Assembly (NCBI GenBank): GCA_027625225.1
Contig: JAQBWG010000010.1
Coordinates: 1-20,318, forward strand
DNA length: 20,318 bases
Direction: 5' to 3'
Origin: Chloroflexota bacterium
GTDB lineage: Bacteria > Chloroflexota > Dehalococcoidia > Lucifugimonadales > VGZR01
Shown here: in pieces, positions 7,341-14,846 of the stretch
How the letters are laid out: every line of letters starts with the position of its first letter
How positions within the stretch are numbered: position 1 is the first letter of the stretch
The notes under the pieces: model-generated
What the model saw: the letters and a program-made list of their open reading frames with translations, nothing else
Told to the model about the DNA's origin: nothing
The model's database searches: none
Program-made: the position numbers and the translations under genes

Positions 7341-8307
7341 CTATCTCCTCTGCAAGTGGAGCTCTCAAAAAAACTTCGATGTGTGCTTCGTCACTATTGG
7401 GTTCCTGGTCGGGAACGTTATGAACCACGGTTACCTGGTCGAAGCTCCGAAGCTTTTTCTCCAGGCGAATCGGCTCACGTAATCCGACCAACAGGTCGAG
7501 ACGCTGGTTACGAATGGAGGTCAGCCGAAGCACGCGCAATTCAGGCATTGCCGAGACTTCCCGAATGAACTGCATGGCGTCCGCTGCTGCGCCTGGTGTG
7601 CGCACGCTGATGCGGACTTTGCCCTTGTAGATGTTCACGTCCTTCGCTTCGAGCACCGGCATCAGTTCCGGAGCGATATTGGCAATCGCCTCGGCATCGG
7701 AATCGTCCAACGATTCTGATGCGACCGGCTCGGACTTGGGAGACAGCCGGAGCGTTTGGCGTATGAAATCCCAGGTGCCCTTGGCAAGAACCATATGGGC
7801 CGCGCGGTCGTGTTCGGCGTTCGCCTGCTTTTGCCGCATGTCGTCCGCGACGTCGGCGGGGACGAGCAGTTCCTGGGTCTTGTCGTCTCTTTCCTCAACC
7901 AGTTCAGGTTCGCGTTGCCTATCGTCGGTGCACTCTTCCAGTTGCACGGGTTTTTCTTCTTCGATGGTGTTATCTTCTTCGTCCTCGATGGTCGGCACGG
8001 CGAGTTCTATAACGTTAGCGTTGTCTTTTTCTTCCACCGGTTCGTCAACTTCGTGACTCCCCTGCGACCGCTCTGCACTGCTCTTCGCGTTAAGCTTGGT
8101 GACTGTTTCGGATAGAGCGGCATCGAGTTCTTTCGAAAGATGTTCCTGCAGCTTCTTTTTGATGTCTTCGATGGCCAGCACCAGTTCAGGCGGCAACGCC
8201 GAGCCATTCCCATTGTGATGAACGCCATTCGCATTACCGTTACGAGTTGTCACATCCATGTCCAAAGAGGTGAGATGCTTTCCTTGTTTGTTTGTAGAGT
8301 TAGCCAC
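7279..8307 (-). CDS. Unrecognised acidic protein of the pilus operon
   Basis: I do not recognise this 342-residue protein. It has no signal peptide or membrane segment. Residues 1-40 are Asn/Gly/His-rich, and 41-75 form a helix with coiled-coil character. Residues 85-165 are very rich in Glu and Asp and probably disordered. Residues 222-315 look folded: strand-helix-strand (VNIYKGKVRISVRTP, a helix, LRVLRLTSIRNQRLDLLVGL) then a second helix and strand, resembling a ferredoxin-like fold. The start is GTG at 8307, 18 bases after the LuxR-type gene; the ribosome site is weak. It overlaps pilB by 62 bases. Its position between a regulator and PilB suggests a cytoplasmic adaptor or regulator of the motor; that is inference. 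Confidence 0.8.
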   Translation of the reverse strand: MANSTNKQGKHLTSLDMDVTTRNGNANGVHHNGNGSALPPELVLAIEDIKKKLQEHLSKELDAALSETVTKLNAKSSAERSQGSHEVDEPVEEKDNANVIELAVPTIEDEEDNTIEEEKPVQLEECTDDRQREPELVEERDDKTQELLVPADVADDMRQKQANAEHDRAAHMVLAKGTWDFIRQTLRLSPKSEPVASESLDDSDAEAIANIAPELMPVLEAKDVNIYKGKVRISVRTPGAAADAMQFIREVSAMPELRVLRLTSIRNQRLDLLVGLREPIRLEKKLRSFDQVTVVHNVPDQEPNSDEAHIEVFLRAPLAEEIGAAANHEEYTEKRLVHPYAE

Positions 8308-8325
8308 TGGACACTCTCTTTCGTC

Positions 8326-8628
8326 CTAAAGAACCAGCCATCCCAACCGGACGGCAGTCACCACCGCATGGGTACGATCTGTAGCCTGTAGCTTCGCCAT
8401 GATGTTCGTGAGGTGGTTTTTCACCGTGCGTTCCGAAATTTTCAATCGGGCGGCAACAACCTTGTTGGACGACCCTTCAGCGACGAGAGCCAACACTTCA
8501 CTCTCGCGGGCGGAAAGCCGGTTGACTCCGATATGCCCCGCTTCCCTCTTGAGCCGGAGCACGTCCGCCCGGAACGGAACTGGTTCGTTGAGTTCTATGT
8601 TGGACCTGGCGAATCGCGCAGTCGCCAT
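8326..8628 (-). CDS. Small LuxR/GerE-type DNA-binding regulator
   Basis: This 100-residue protein is little more than a LuxR-type helix-turn-helix (about 38-100). It shows LSARESEVLALVAEG, the recognition helix region SERTVKNHLTNIMAKL and the end RTHAVVTAVRLGWLVL. Residues 1-37 are basic and short, far too small for a receiver or ligand domain. The frame is open up to 8700, but the ATG at 8628 is chosen because GAGAGGTGG (8637-8645) precedes it and the putative promoter lies just upstream. As the first gene of the pilus operon it probably controls pilus expression, and perhaps its own promoter, which resembles that of the pilins. What signal it senses, if any, is not visible. Confidence 0.85.
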   Translation of the reverse strand: MATARFARSNIELNEPVPFRADVLRLKREAGHIGVNRLSARESEVLALVAEGSSNKVVAARLKISERTVKNHLTNIMAKLQATDRTHAVVTAVRLGWLVL

Positions 8629-8675
8629 AGCTTGTCCACCTCTCACCGTTTTGTTCTGCGTAAGAGTAGTGGAGG

Positions 8676-8705
8676 TTTGTAAAGGGCATATAAAGAGCAC
8701 CTAAA
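8676..8705 (-). promoter_or_regulatory. Putative promoter of the pilus assembly operon
   Basis: On the - strand, TTTAGG (8700-8705) and TACAAA (8676-8681) are 18 bases apart, about 50 bases before the LuxR-type start. The element aligns with the pilin promoter region: 24 of 30 bases over 8687-8716 against 2009-2038, with the same spacing to the -10. The most conserved parts are TAAAGAG, ACCTAAA and GGGAAC as read on the + strand. Confidence 0.5.
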
Positions 8706-8821
8706 AGCTGGGGAACAGTGTTCAGGCGACCGGAATGATAAGACTTTTGGACGGTGCGCAACGGCGCGAAGGCTGTTCTCACAGCGAGGAGGAAACGCCG
8801 AAGGCCGTACGGATGTCCGCT

Positions 8822-9556
8822 TTATGCGGACGAGACAGCTGCAAGAGGCGCAGCTTTGGCGGCTTGTGGAGGACGGTACCGGTAGCCGAACTCCCGCACC
8901 GTCTCGATCATGGAGGAGTTCCGCGCGTCGTCTCCGAGCTTCTTGCGAAGATGGCCTATGTACACGCGAACGGTTTCCGCTCCGCCCGCGCCTACGCCCC
9001 AGCACATGTCCGACAGCCGGTCGGTGCTTAACACCATGCCCACGTTTTGCGTGAGCACCGAAAGTAACCGGAACTCCTGCGGAGTCAGGGTTATCTTCTC
9101 ACCACGAACGGCCACGGAATGGCGCAGGTAGTCTATAGCAACAATTTCGTCCGAATACAGGTCGTCCGCAGCAGTGGAGGATGCACCGGGACTGTTGGAC
9201 TTCCGGAGGGCGGTTTCTACCCGCGCTACAAGTTCGGATATGCGGACGGGCTTCACCATATAGTCGTCGGCTCCGCTGCGTAGGCCCCGCACCAGTTCGT
9301 GCTCTCTACCGAGAGCGCTCAGGACAATGACCGGGGTGTCCGAAACCTCTCGGATGCGGCCAAGAAGATCCCATCCATCCATCTCGGGCATCATGATATC
9401 CATGACGACGAGGGAGGGACGCTGCCCAAAAAAGGCGCGCAGGCCTTCTTTGCCATTGGCAGCAACCGTTACTTCGTAATCGGCGTCTTCAAACGCATCT
9501 CTGACGAGGTCGCGCGCCGCCTGTTCGTCTTCTACAACAAGTATTTTATGAGTCAT
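8822..9556 (-). CDS. OmpR/PhoB-family response regulator (orphan)
   Basis: This 244-residue two-domain regulator has an N-terminal receiver with the acidic pair (Glu9/Asp10), phosphoacceptor Asp53 (VVMDIMMPEMDG), Ser80 and Lys102 (VKP), all the residues needed for phosphorylation. The C-terminal winged helix (about 132-228) shows LTPQEFRLLSVL, ETVRVYIGHLRKKLG and IETVREFGYRYRPP. No histidine kinase lies next to it. The ATG at 9556 follows AGGTG. It lies upstream of the pilus operon in the same direction, with 193 bases between them that hold the operon's own putative promoter, so it may be a separate unit or read through. Candidate roles are control of the pilus genes or an unrelated signal. 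Confidence 0.92.
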   Translation of the reverse strand: MTHKILVVEDEQAARDLVRDAFEDADYEVTVAANGKEGLRAFFGQRPSLVVMDIMMPEMDGWDLLGRIREVSDTPVIVLSALGREHELVRGLRSGADDYMVKPVRISELVARVETALRKSNSPGASSTAADDLYSDEIVAIDYLRHSVAVRGEKITLTPQEFRLLSVLTQNVGMVLSTDRLSDMCWGVGAGGAETVRVYIGHLRKKLGDDARNSSMIETVREFGYRYRPPQAAKAAPLAAVSSA

Positions 9557-9705
9557 TGCTCACACCTGCTCTTTCCCCGTGGCTACGTCGTGCCTTTCGT
9601 TTTCACCACGGGCGATGCGAAGCCATCGCTCTGACGCCCTAATATAGCGGGGAAATCATGAGATTTTGTTGGGAAGGCGTTGTAGAGACATTGAGGAATT
9701 GTGGT

Positions 9706-10095
9706 CTATTTCGAAAAATAACGTTTCATGGGGTCGAAGTAGTGCTCCGTCCAGCCCTGCTTGTAGGACTCGCCACGTCCGTCGGGAATCTCGCTGTGCC
9801 GCAGAGTGACTCTGGTTCCGGCTTTCACCTCTTGCAGCAAAACTTCCAGGCGCGAGTGGGGATGTTCGGATGAAAACTCGCTGGTGCGCCAGGCCTGAAC
9901 GATGTGCCTGTTTGGTTCCAGTTCGAGGTTCTCGCCGGTGATATAGCCGTCCCATGCGGTGAACTTGCCCCCAACAAGCGGCTTGCCGGTAGCCCCGCCG
10001 CCGGTCATCAAACCGTGCTTTTCGCCGTCAAGCCAGGCTTCGTAGATTTTCTGGGGAGTCGCGGGAATAACTTCGCTTACTTCAAACGACTGCAT
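9706..10095 (-). CDS. SRPBCC/AHSA1-family protein
   Basis: This 129-residue protein has the START-like SRPBCC fold of the AHSA1 group. It shows VIPATPQKIYEAWLDGEKHG at the N-terminus, GGKFTAWDGYITGENLELEP in the middle, IVQAWR, and the end GWTEHYFDPMKRYF. Such proteins bind hydrophobic ligands or act as Hsp90 co-chaperone-like domains; no substrate can be named. The ATG at 10095 is preferred over an upstream in-frame start (10152) because GAGGAGGG lies eight bases ahead and the family pattern starts there. It is divergent from the cupin gene, sharing a 77-base gap. Confidence 0.87.
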   Translation of the reverse strand: MQSFEVSEVIPATPQKIYEAWLDGEKHGLMTGGGATGKPLVGGKFTAWDGYITGENLELEPNRHIVQAWRTSEFSSEHPHSRLEVLLQEVKAGTRVTLRHSEIPDGRGESYKQGWTEHYFDPMKRYFSK

Positions 10096-10172
10096 CGTGA
10101 TACCCTCCTCGCTATTCGTCGTGTTCCCGATGATGGAACACTGCGCGTACATCCTAACTCGCGGAGCGAATC

Positions 10173-10499
10173 ATGGACACATTCCCACTCAAACGACTTC
10201 AAGAAGCCCACAAGACCGGAGGCAAGCTATACCACGAGTTCTTGCGGGTAGAGTCTATGAGCGCCGGCCTGTACGTACTCCCCGCGGGCACCACTGACCC
10301 ACAGCATCCACATCAGGAAGACGAAATCTACTACGTCATCAGCGGCCGGTCGGAGTTTACCGTGGGTGCCGAAACCAAGCCCATCAGGGCCGGCGATACG
10401 CTATTTGTTCCCAAGAAAACGCCGCACAAATTCCACGGCATCACTGAAGACCTGCAGTTGCTGGTGGTGTTCGCTCCCCCGGAGCCGCCAAAGTCCTAG
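10173..10499 (+). CDS. Single-domain cupin protein
   Basis: This 108-residue protein is a cupin_2 beta barrel. The first cupin motif gives metal ligands His45, His47 and Glu51 (QHPHQEDEIYYVISG), and the second runs GDTLFVPKKTPHKFHG with His85 as fourth ligand. Such small cupins include dioxygenases, isomerases and sensors, and the function is not readable from sequence. It is divergently paired with the SRPBCC gene. Its stop lies 10 bases from the end of the convergent uppP gene, leaving no room for a terminator. Confidence 0.9.
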   Translation: MDTFPLKRLQEAHKTGGKLYHEFLRVESMSAGLYVLPAGTTDPQHPHQEDEIYYVISGRSEFTVGAETKPIRAGDTLFVPKKTPHKFHGITEDLQLLVVFAPPEPPKS

Positions 10500-10509
10500 G
10501 GCACGCGAT

Positions 10510-11322
10510 TTACCGGAACACTTCGAAAAGCGCCCCGCCGACCATGAGTAGACCGACGAAAATAACGAAGGCTCCGAGATTTATCTTCTCGGTCACAGCG
10601 AGCAAAAACCGAAGCGTGAGTAGACCGACTACAAACGCGAGTGCCAGCCCCACGATATGTTCCGGCGAGAAGTCGAAGCCGTTATCCAATACGGCAAACA
10701 GTGCCGCTCCTAAACTGGCGGGTATGCTCATGAGGAAGCTGATGACGAGCGCCTCTTTGCGCTGAACCCCTCTACCCAGCAGCGTTGCCACTGTGAGTCC
10801 CGACCTGCTCAGGCCGGGGATGGCCGCCACACCCTGCGCTATACCTGTCAGTATGGCGTCCATGGGCCCAAGAGAGTCACGCGTCCGCACACCAAACGCC
10901 CGGCGGCGTAGCTGCACATATCCGGTAACCAGCATGAACGCCCCTACCACGCCCATCGCAACGGCACCACCGATGCTGGAGATTTCCTGCAATCCTATCA
11001 ACAGCGGAATAGCCACACCTGCGCTCGTAATGGTGGCAAGAATAAGAAATAGCAGCATGGGGCTTGGACGGGTCCGGACGGCAAAGAGTTCTTTCGTCAG
11101 TCCAACAAGCTCTTGCCTGAACATGATGATAGCCGCCAAGGCTGTACCGGCGTGAAGCCAGAGGGCGTAGGCGACCGCATCGGCGAACGAACCGTCGGTC
11201 ATCAACGAATACGCCGCGGCAATGACGCCTTCCGAGCTCACGGGCAGCCATTCGGTGAGCCCCTGAAGCAGGCCAAGAACGACGGCTACGCTCATAACGA
11301 GTCGGCCGCCGGATTCATACAC
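10510..11322 (-). CDS. uppP: Undecaprenyl-diphosphate phosphatase
   Basis: This 270-residue integral membrane enzyme removes a phosphate from undecaprenyl diphosphate, recycling the lipid carrier for peptidoglycan and surface polymers; in some bacteria it confers bacitracin resistance. Both BacA/UppP signatures are present: GLTEWLPVSSEG (21-32) with the catalytic glutamate, and IPGLSRSGLT (168-177). About eight hydrophobic segments span the whole length, normal for the family. The start is GTG at 11322, with AGGAAG just ahead. An ATG at 11295 lies closer to the family N-terminus but has no ribosome site. The residue after the first motif is Glu31 rather than the common Ala or Gly. Confidence 0.95.
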   Translation of the reverse strand: MYESGGRLVMSVAVVLGLLQGLTEWLPVSSEGVIAAAYSLMTDGSFADAVAYALWLHAGTALAAIIMFRQELVGLTKELFAVRTRPSPMLLFLILATITSAGVAIPLLIGLQEISSIGGAVAMGVVGAFMLVTGYVQLRRRAFGVRTRDSLGPMDAILTGIAQGVAAIPGLSRSGLTVATLLGRGVQRKEALVISFLMSIPASLGAALFAVLDNGFDFSPEHIVGLALAFVVGLLTLRFLLAVTEKINLGAFVIFVGLLMVGGALFEVFR

Positions 11323-11350
11323 GCTTCCTGCCGGTTATACATTGCCAAGA

Positions 11351-11356
11351 ATTATA
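11351..11356 (-). promoter_or_regulatory. Putative -10 element of uppP
   Basis: A perfect TATAAT on the - strand lies 28 bases before the uppP start codon, giving a leader of about 20 bases. No convincing -35 lies 16-18 bases upstream, so the call is weak. Confidence 0.3.
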
Positions 11357-11454
11357 CAAGCCGAGACCCGCCTGCCTCTGACAAATCGCCTGTTTCACGG
11401 TACTATTAGGTAGAATCGCGAAGTCCTCGCCAATCTTGTTGCCGGAGGTCCAGC

Positions 11455-12159
11455 ATGAACAGCGCCCAGAACGGAAGAGCCCAGGCACGAGAACGTCTTA
11501 CCCGCAGTCAAACTGAAAAGAAACTGTTTGGCGTAAGCGGTGGGATGGCCGAGTATTTCAATATTGACCCTGTACTCATTCGCACTGCATTTGTGGTACT
11601 CGCCCTGACGTTCGGTTCCGGCGTCATTTTGTACCTGGCGCTTGCCATCATCATGCCTCGTGGAGAAGCTCAACTAAGCGATGCCGAGCAAGGTCGCGTT
11701 GACAGATTAGTGAAAAGCCGCAACGAGCGCATGCTTTTCGGTGTGAGCGGCGGGCTGGCGAAGTATTTCGATATAGACCCGGTCTTCATACGGGTAGGCT
11801 TCGTGGCCCTAATGTTCGGCGGCGGTGCGGGCATCCTGCTGTATGTCATCCTTGCAATCGTCATGCCGAACGCCCCCATGCCGATATTGGAAACGGTGCA
11901 GTTGAACGAAGAGACAGCCACTTCCGACGTCGAATCAGTTTCCGCCTCAACAGATGCAACCGAGGAAGCCAAGCCGGTAACATCGCAACCCGACCGCCGG
12001 TCGGAAGGCCTTGCGCTGCTGCTCATCATCGGTGGCACGCTCTGGCTGTTGTCGTACACAGGCATCTTCAGTTGGGATGGCTGGAAGATAGCCTGGCCAA
12101 TTATCCTCATCGGACTGGGCTCATACCTACTCCTGCAGCGAAACAGGAAACAGCGGTAG
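11455..12159 (+). CDS. Membrane protein with two tandem PspC domains
   Basis: In this 234-residue protein a PspC domain is duplicated at an exact spacing of 70 residues. The first is at about 16-68 (KLFGVSGGMAEYFNIDPVLIR, then a membrane helix) and the second at about 86-138 (MLFGVSGGLAKYFDIDPVFIR, then a membrane helix). A Ser/Thr/Glu-rich linker (about 145-178) leads to a C-terminal hydrophobic pair (about 180-228) resembling the LiaF/DUF5668-type membrane tail. PspC proteins take part in envelope stress responses. The ATG follows GGAGG at a good distance. The next gene starts 18 bases after its stop, so the two are probably co-transcribed. Confidence 0.88.
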   Translation: MNSAQNGRAQARERLTRSQTEKKLFGVSGGMAEYFNIDPVLIRTAFVVLALTFGSGVILYLALAIIMPRGEAQLSDAEQGRVDRLVKSRNERMLFGVSGGLAKYFDIDPVFIRVGFVALMFGGGAGILLYVILAIVMPNAPMPILETVQLNEETATSDVESVSASTDATEEAKPVTSQPDRRSEGLALLLIIGGTLWLLSYTGIFSWDGWKIAWPIILIGLGSYLLLQRNRKQR

Positions 12160-12177
12160 CTTCCAGCAGACCCTTCG

Positions 12178-13200
12178 TTGCCTAACCCACCGTCTGCCTG
12201 GCGGATAGACGAGTCGAAGTACCCGAAGAACGGCTCGCCCGCCGACAGGCTACGCTTTCTACTCCGGTACGCGGTACTCGCACCCTCCGGCCACAACAGC
12301 CAACCGTGGATGTTCCGGCTGAGCGGCGATGCCGTGGAGCTACATGCTGACACACGGCGTGAATTACCCATCGTTGACCCGGACAACCGTGAGCTGGTCA
12401 TCAGCTGCGGCGCAGCGCTTTCGTTTCTACGAATCGCTATGCGCCGTTTTGGACACGAGCCAGTCACCGAACTACTTCCCGATTCGAACAACGCAAACTT
12501 TCTCGCAAGAATCCGTCTCGGTGAAGAAGCAGTCGTTCCCGAAGAAGACACCGCACTGTTTCAGGCAATCACCAAAAGGCGCACCAACAGGCAATCGTAC
12601 GACGTCCGCCCAATCCCTTTTGATTTGTATGCTGCGCTGCAGGAAGCTGCCCAGACCGAAAACGCGTGGCTGCACTTCGTGCCGTCGGGCAGGGAACGCG
12701 AGCAGGTGGGGGAAATGACCGAGCAGGGTGGCATAGCGCTTGCCAGCAATCCGAAGTTCCGGCGCGAACTGGCATCGTGGATTCGCACGAACTGGAGCCG
12801 AGCGAAGGACGGTATGCCTGGATTCACGTTCGGTTGGAGCGGATCGGAGTCGCTTTTGATGCCTCTGGCGATGCGGGTGGTTGAGTGGGGACGCGCACAG
12901 GGACGGGCCGCACGGGATTTGGTAAATGATGCCCCGGCACATTGCGTTCTGGGCGTTTCGGGCGACGAGCCGATTGACTGGCTGCGGACAGGACAGGCGC
13001 TGGGTCGGGTGTTACTTTACGCCCGGTCTCAAGATGTGTGGGCGCACTTTTTGAATCAGCCGGTACAGGTGCCGGAATTGCGTAGGCGATTGGCCGAACT
13101 GCTGGGTAAGGACGGTCCGCCACAGCTTGCGTTCCGGATGGGCTACGCGCTGGACGTCCGGCCCAGTCCCAGACGACCCGTGAAGGACGTGCTCACCTAG
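12178..13200 (+). CDS. Acg-type nitroreductase-fold FMN protein
   Basis: This 340-residue protein resembles the Acg family (Mycobacterium Rv2032), distant nitroreductase relatives that bind FMN but often lack reductase activity. The family pattern LRFLLRYAVLAPSGHNSQPW lies at 25-44; ITKRRTNRQSYD and a C-terminal RTGQALGRVLLYARSQDVWAHFLNQPVQ follow. The only start upstream of the conserved region is TTG at 12178, with no clear ribosome site. The N-terminal W-R-I-D-E-S-x-Y-P segment fits the family, so translation from there is likely, perhaps coupled to the PspC gene. Acg proteins in mycobacteria are dormancy and stress related; a stress role here is inference. Confidence 0.82.
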   Translation: MPNPPSAWRIDESKYPKNGSPADRLRFLLRYAVLAPSGHNSQPWMFRLSGDAVELHADTRRELPIVDPDNRELVISCGAALSFLRIAMRRFGHEPVTELLPDSNNANFLARIRLGEEAVVPEEDTALFQAITKRRTNRQSYDVRPIPFDLYAALQEAAQTENAWLHFVPSGREREQVGEMTEQGGIALASNPKFRRELASWIRTNWSRAKDGMPGFTFGWSGSESLLMPLAMRVVEWGRAQGRAARDLVNDAPAHCVLGVSGDEPIDWLRTGQALGRVLLYARSQDVWAHFLNQPVQVPELRRRLAELLGKDGPPQLAFRMGYALDVRPSPRRPVKDVLT

Positions 13201-13261
13201 CCACCAGTTTCGCCGGACGTGATACCATTCCAGCGCATTTCGTCAGACGTAAGGTGAAGCT

Positions 13262-14833
13262 ATGCTGGACGTTCTTATCAAGGGTGGGCAGGTCTTCGAC
13301 GGCTGCGGCAATCCAGGGTATTACGCTGCTGTAGGCGTCGAGGGCGACCGCGTTTCTATTCTTCGTGGTGACGTCTCGTCTGTTCAAGCCAAACGCGTCA
13401 TTGATGCCACCGGCAAGGCGGTCTCACCGGGCTTCATAGACATCCACGCCCATTCGGCTCTTGCCATTCTCGACGACCCCAAACACGAGCCGAAAGTGCA
13501 CCAGGGGGTTACGACCGAGCTCATCGGCATTGACGGCAACTCCTATGCACCCTTCAAGTCGGAGAAGGATTATCAGAGCTTCTTCCGCCTGAATGCGGGC
13601 ATCGAGGGCGATCCCGACGTGAAGGCAAACTGGTCGAATGTGTCCGATTATCTGGCGATGTACGACAAGAAAGTGTCGGTGAACATCGCCTACATCGTGG
13701 GCAACTCGCCGTTGCGCATCTCGACCGTGGGCTGGGCACAGAAGAAGGCCGAGCGCAAGCACATCGGCGAGATGAGGGCAATGCTGCGGGAGTCGATGGA
13801 GGACGGAGCCATGGGGTTGTCCACCGGCCTGGACTACCCGCCCGGACGATTCGCCGACACCGACGAACTGGTCGCACTGAACGAGGAAGTAGCGAAGCTG
13901 GGGGGTATCTACCATACGCATGTGCGGTACTGGTACGGCGACAAATTTCTCGACCCGTACAAAGAGGCCATCGAGATTGGGCGACGTAGCGGTGTGCCGG
14001 TGCATCTTACACATGTGTTCAGACGGGTAGTGAACTCGGGCGGCGCGAGGCGCATCTTCGAACTCATCGAAGGTGCCCGCGACGAAGGCTTGGATGTGAC
14101 GTTCGACTGCTTCCCCTACGCCTACGGGGGCACGCGCGTGCTTATCGTGTTCCCGGAGTGGGCGCAGGACGGCGGGCCGGACAAGCTGATGGAGGTGCTC
14201 AAGTCCAAGGAGGCGCGTGAACGGCTGCGCAAGGACGTGGTGCCGCGAGGACTGAGCTGGGGCGATATGTGGCTGACTTACTTCAAGCTCCCGCAAAATA
14301 AGCAGTACGAGGGCAAGACGATTGCCGAGATGGCACTTATGCGCTCGCAGCATCCGGTGGACGCGCTGTGCGACCTGCTGGTCGAGGAAAATCTGCGGAT
14401 GTCGTACTTCGGGGCGGTCATCGATCCGGGCACGCTGCAGGACTTCATCACCCACCCGCTTTTCATGGTGGGTAGCGACGCGCTGTTATTGGGCGACTTC
14501 CCACCTCATATGGCGTACGGGTGTTATCCACACATCCTCAGTGAGGTGGTGCGCGAGGAGCGCAAGCTGAGCTTACCGGAGGCGCTACGGCGGATGACAT
14601 CGTATCCGGCACAACGCATGGGTATCAAAGACCGGGGTGTTTTGCGAGATGGGATGAAGGCGGACATCGTGGTGTTCGACCCCAAGACTATCCGGGCCAA
14701 CGTGACCCTGCAAAATACCCGCGCGCGTTCAACTGGCGTGGAGTACGTGCTGGTAAACGGGCAGGTGGTGATGGAGAAGGATAAGCACACGGGCGCGTTG
14801 CCCGGACGGGCTGTCAAACACGGACAATCATAA
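13262..14833 (+). CDS. D-aminoacylase-like amidohydrolase
   Basis: This 523-residue protein belongs to the amidohydrolase superfamily (Amidohydro_3, N-acyl-D-amino-acid deacylase group). These cytoplasmic zinc enzymes hydrolyse N-acyl amides. Metal and catalytic residues are visible: His62/His64 (DIHAHS), His218/His220 with VR (YHTHVR), His248 and His251 (HLTHVF), and Asp406 (VGSDA). The family segment GLSTGLDYPPG lies at 185-195, and the C-terminal beta sandwich carries KADIVVFDP. The usual GNCG cysteine after GVTT is replaced by GIDGNS (89-94). The ATG at 13262 follows AAGGTGA at 13251-13257. The dehydrogenase gene begins 13 bases downstream, so the two likely form an operon for one catabolic route. 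Confidence 0.88.
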   Translation: MLDVLIKGGQVFDGCGNPGYYAAVGVEGDRVSILRGDVSSVQAKRVIDATGKAVSPGFIDIHAHSALAILDDPKHEPKVHQGVTTELIGIDGNSYAPFKSEKDYQSFFRLNAGIEGDPDVKANWSNVSDYLAMYDKKVSVNIAYIVGNSPLRISTVGWAQKKAERKHIGEMRAMLRESMEDGAMGLSTGLDYPPGRFADTDELVALNEEVAKLGGIYHTHVRYWYGDKFLDPYKEAIEIGRRSGVPVHLTHVFRRVVNSGGARRIFELIEGARDEGLDVTFDCFPYAYGGTRVLIVFPEWAQDGGPDKLMEVLKSKEARERLRKDVVPRGLSWGDMWLTYFKLPQNKQYEGKTIAEMALMRSQHPVDALCDLLVEENLRMSYFGAVIDPGTLQDFITHPLFMVGSDALLLGDFPPHMAYGCYPHILSEVVREERKLSLPEALRRMTSYPAQRMGIKDRGVLRDGMKADIVVFDPKTIRANVTLQNTRARSTGVEYVLVNGQVVMEKDKHTGALPGRAVKHGQS

Positions 14834-14846
14834 TTAGGAGTAGAAA

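Noticed and set aside
8629..8700. Longer start for the LuxR-type protein at 8700
   Set aside because: It would begin inside the conserved promoter-like element. The ATG at 8628 has a strong ribosome site.
8815..8830. Hairpin GTCCGC/GCGGAC at the stop codon of the OmpR-type gene as a terminator
   Set aside because: The stem is only six pairs, overlaps the stop codon and lacks a T-run on the - strand.
9612..9629. 6-bp hairpin GCGATG/CATCGC upstream of the OmpR-type gene
   Set aside because: Short stem without T-run or regulatory context; likely chance.
11670..12551. - strand open frame of 293 codons over the PspC and Acg genes
   Set aside because: It spans two genes on the other strand and is Ser/Arg-rich low complexity with no motif.
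13424..14455. - strand open frame of 343 codons inside the amidohydrolase gene
   Set aside because: It is rich in His, Arg and Val without family pattern, and is the mirror of a well-supported coding region.
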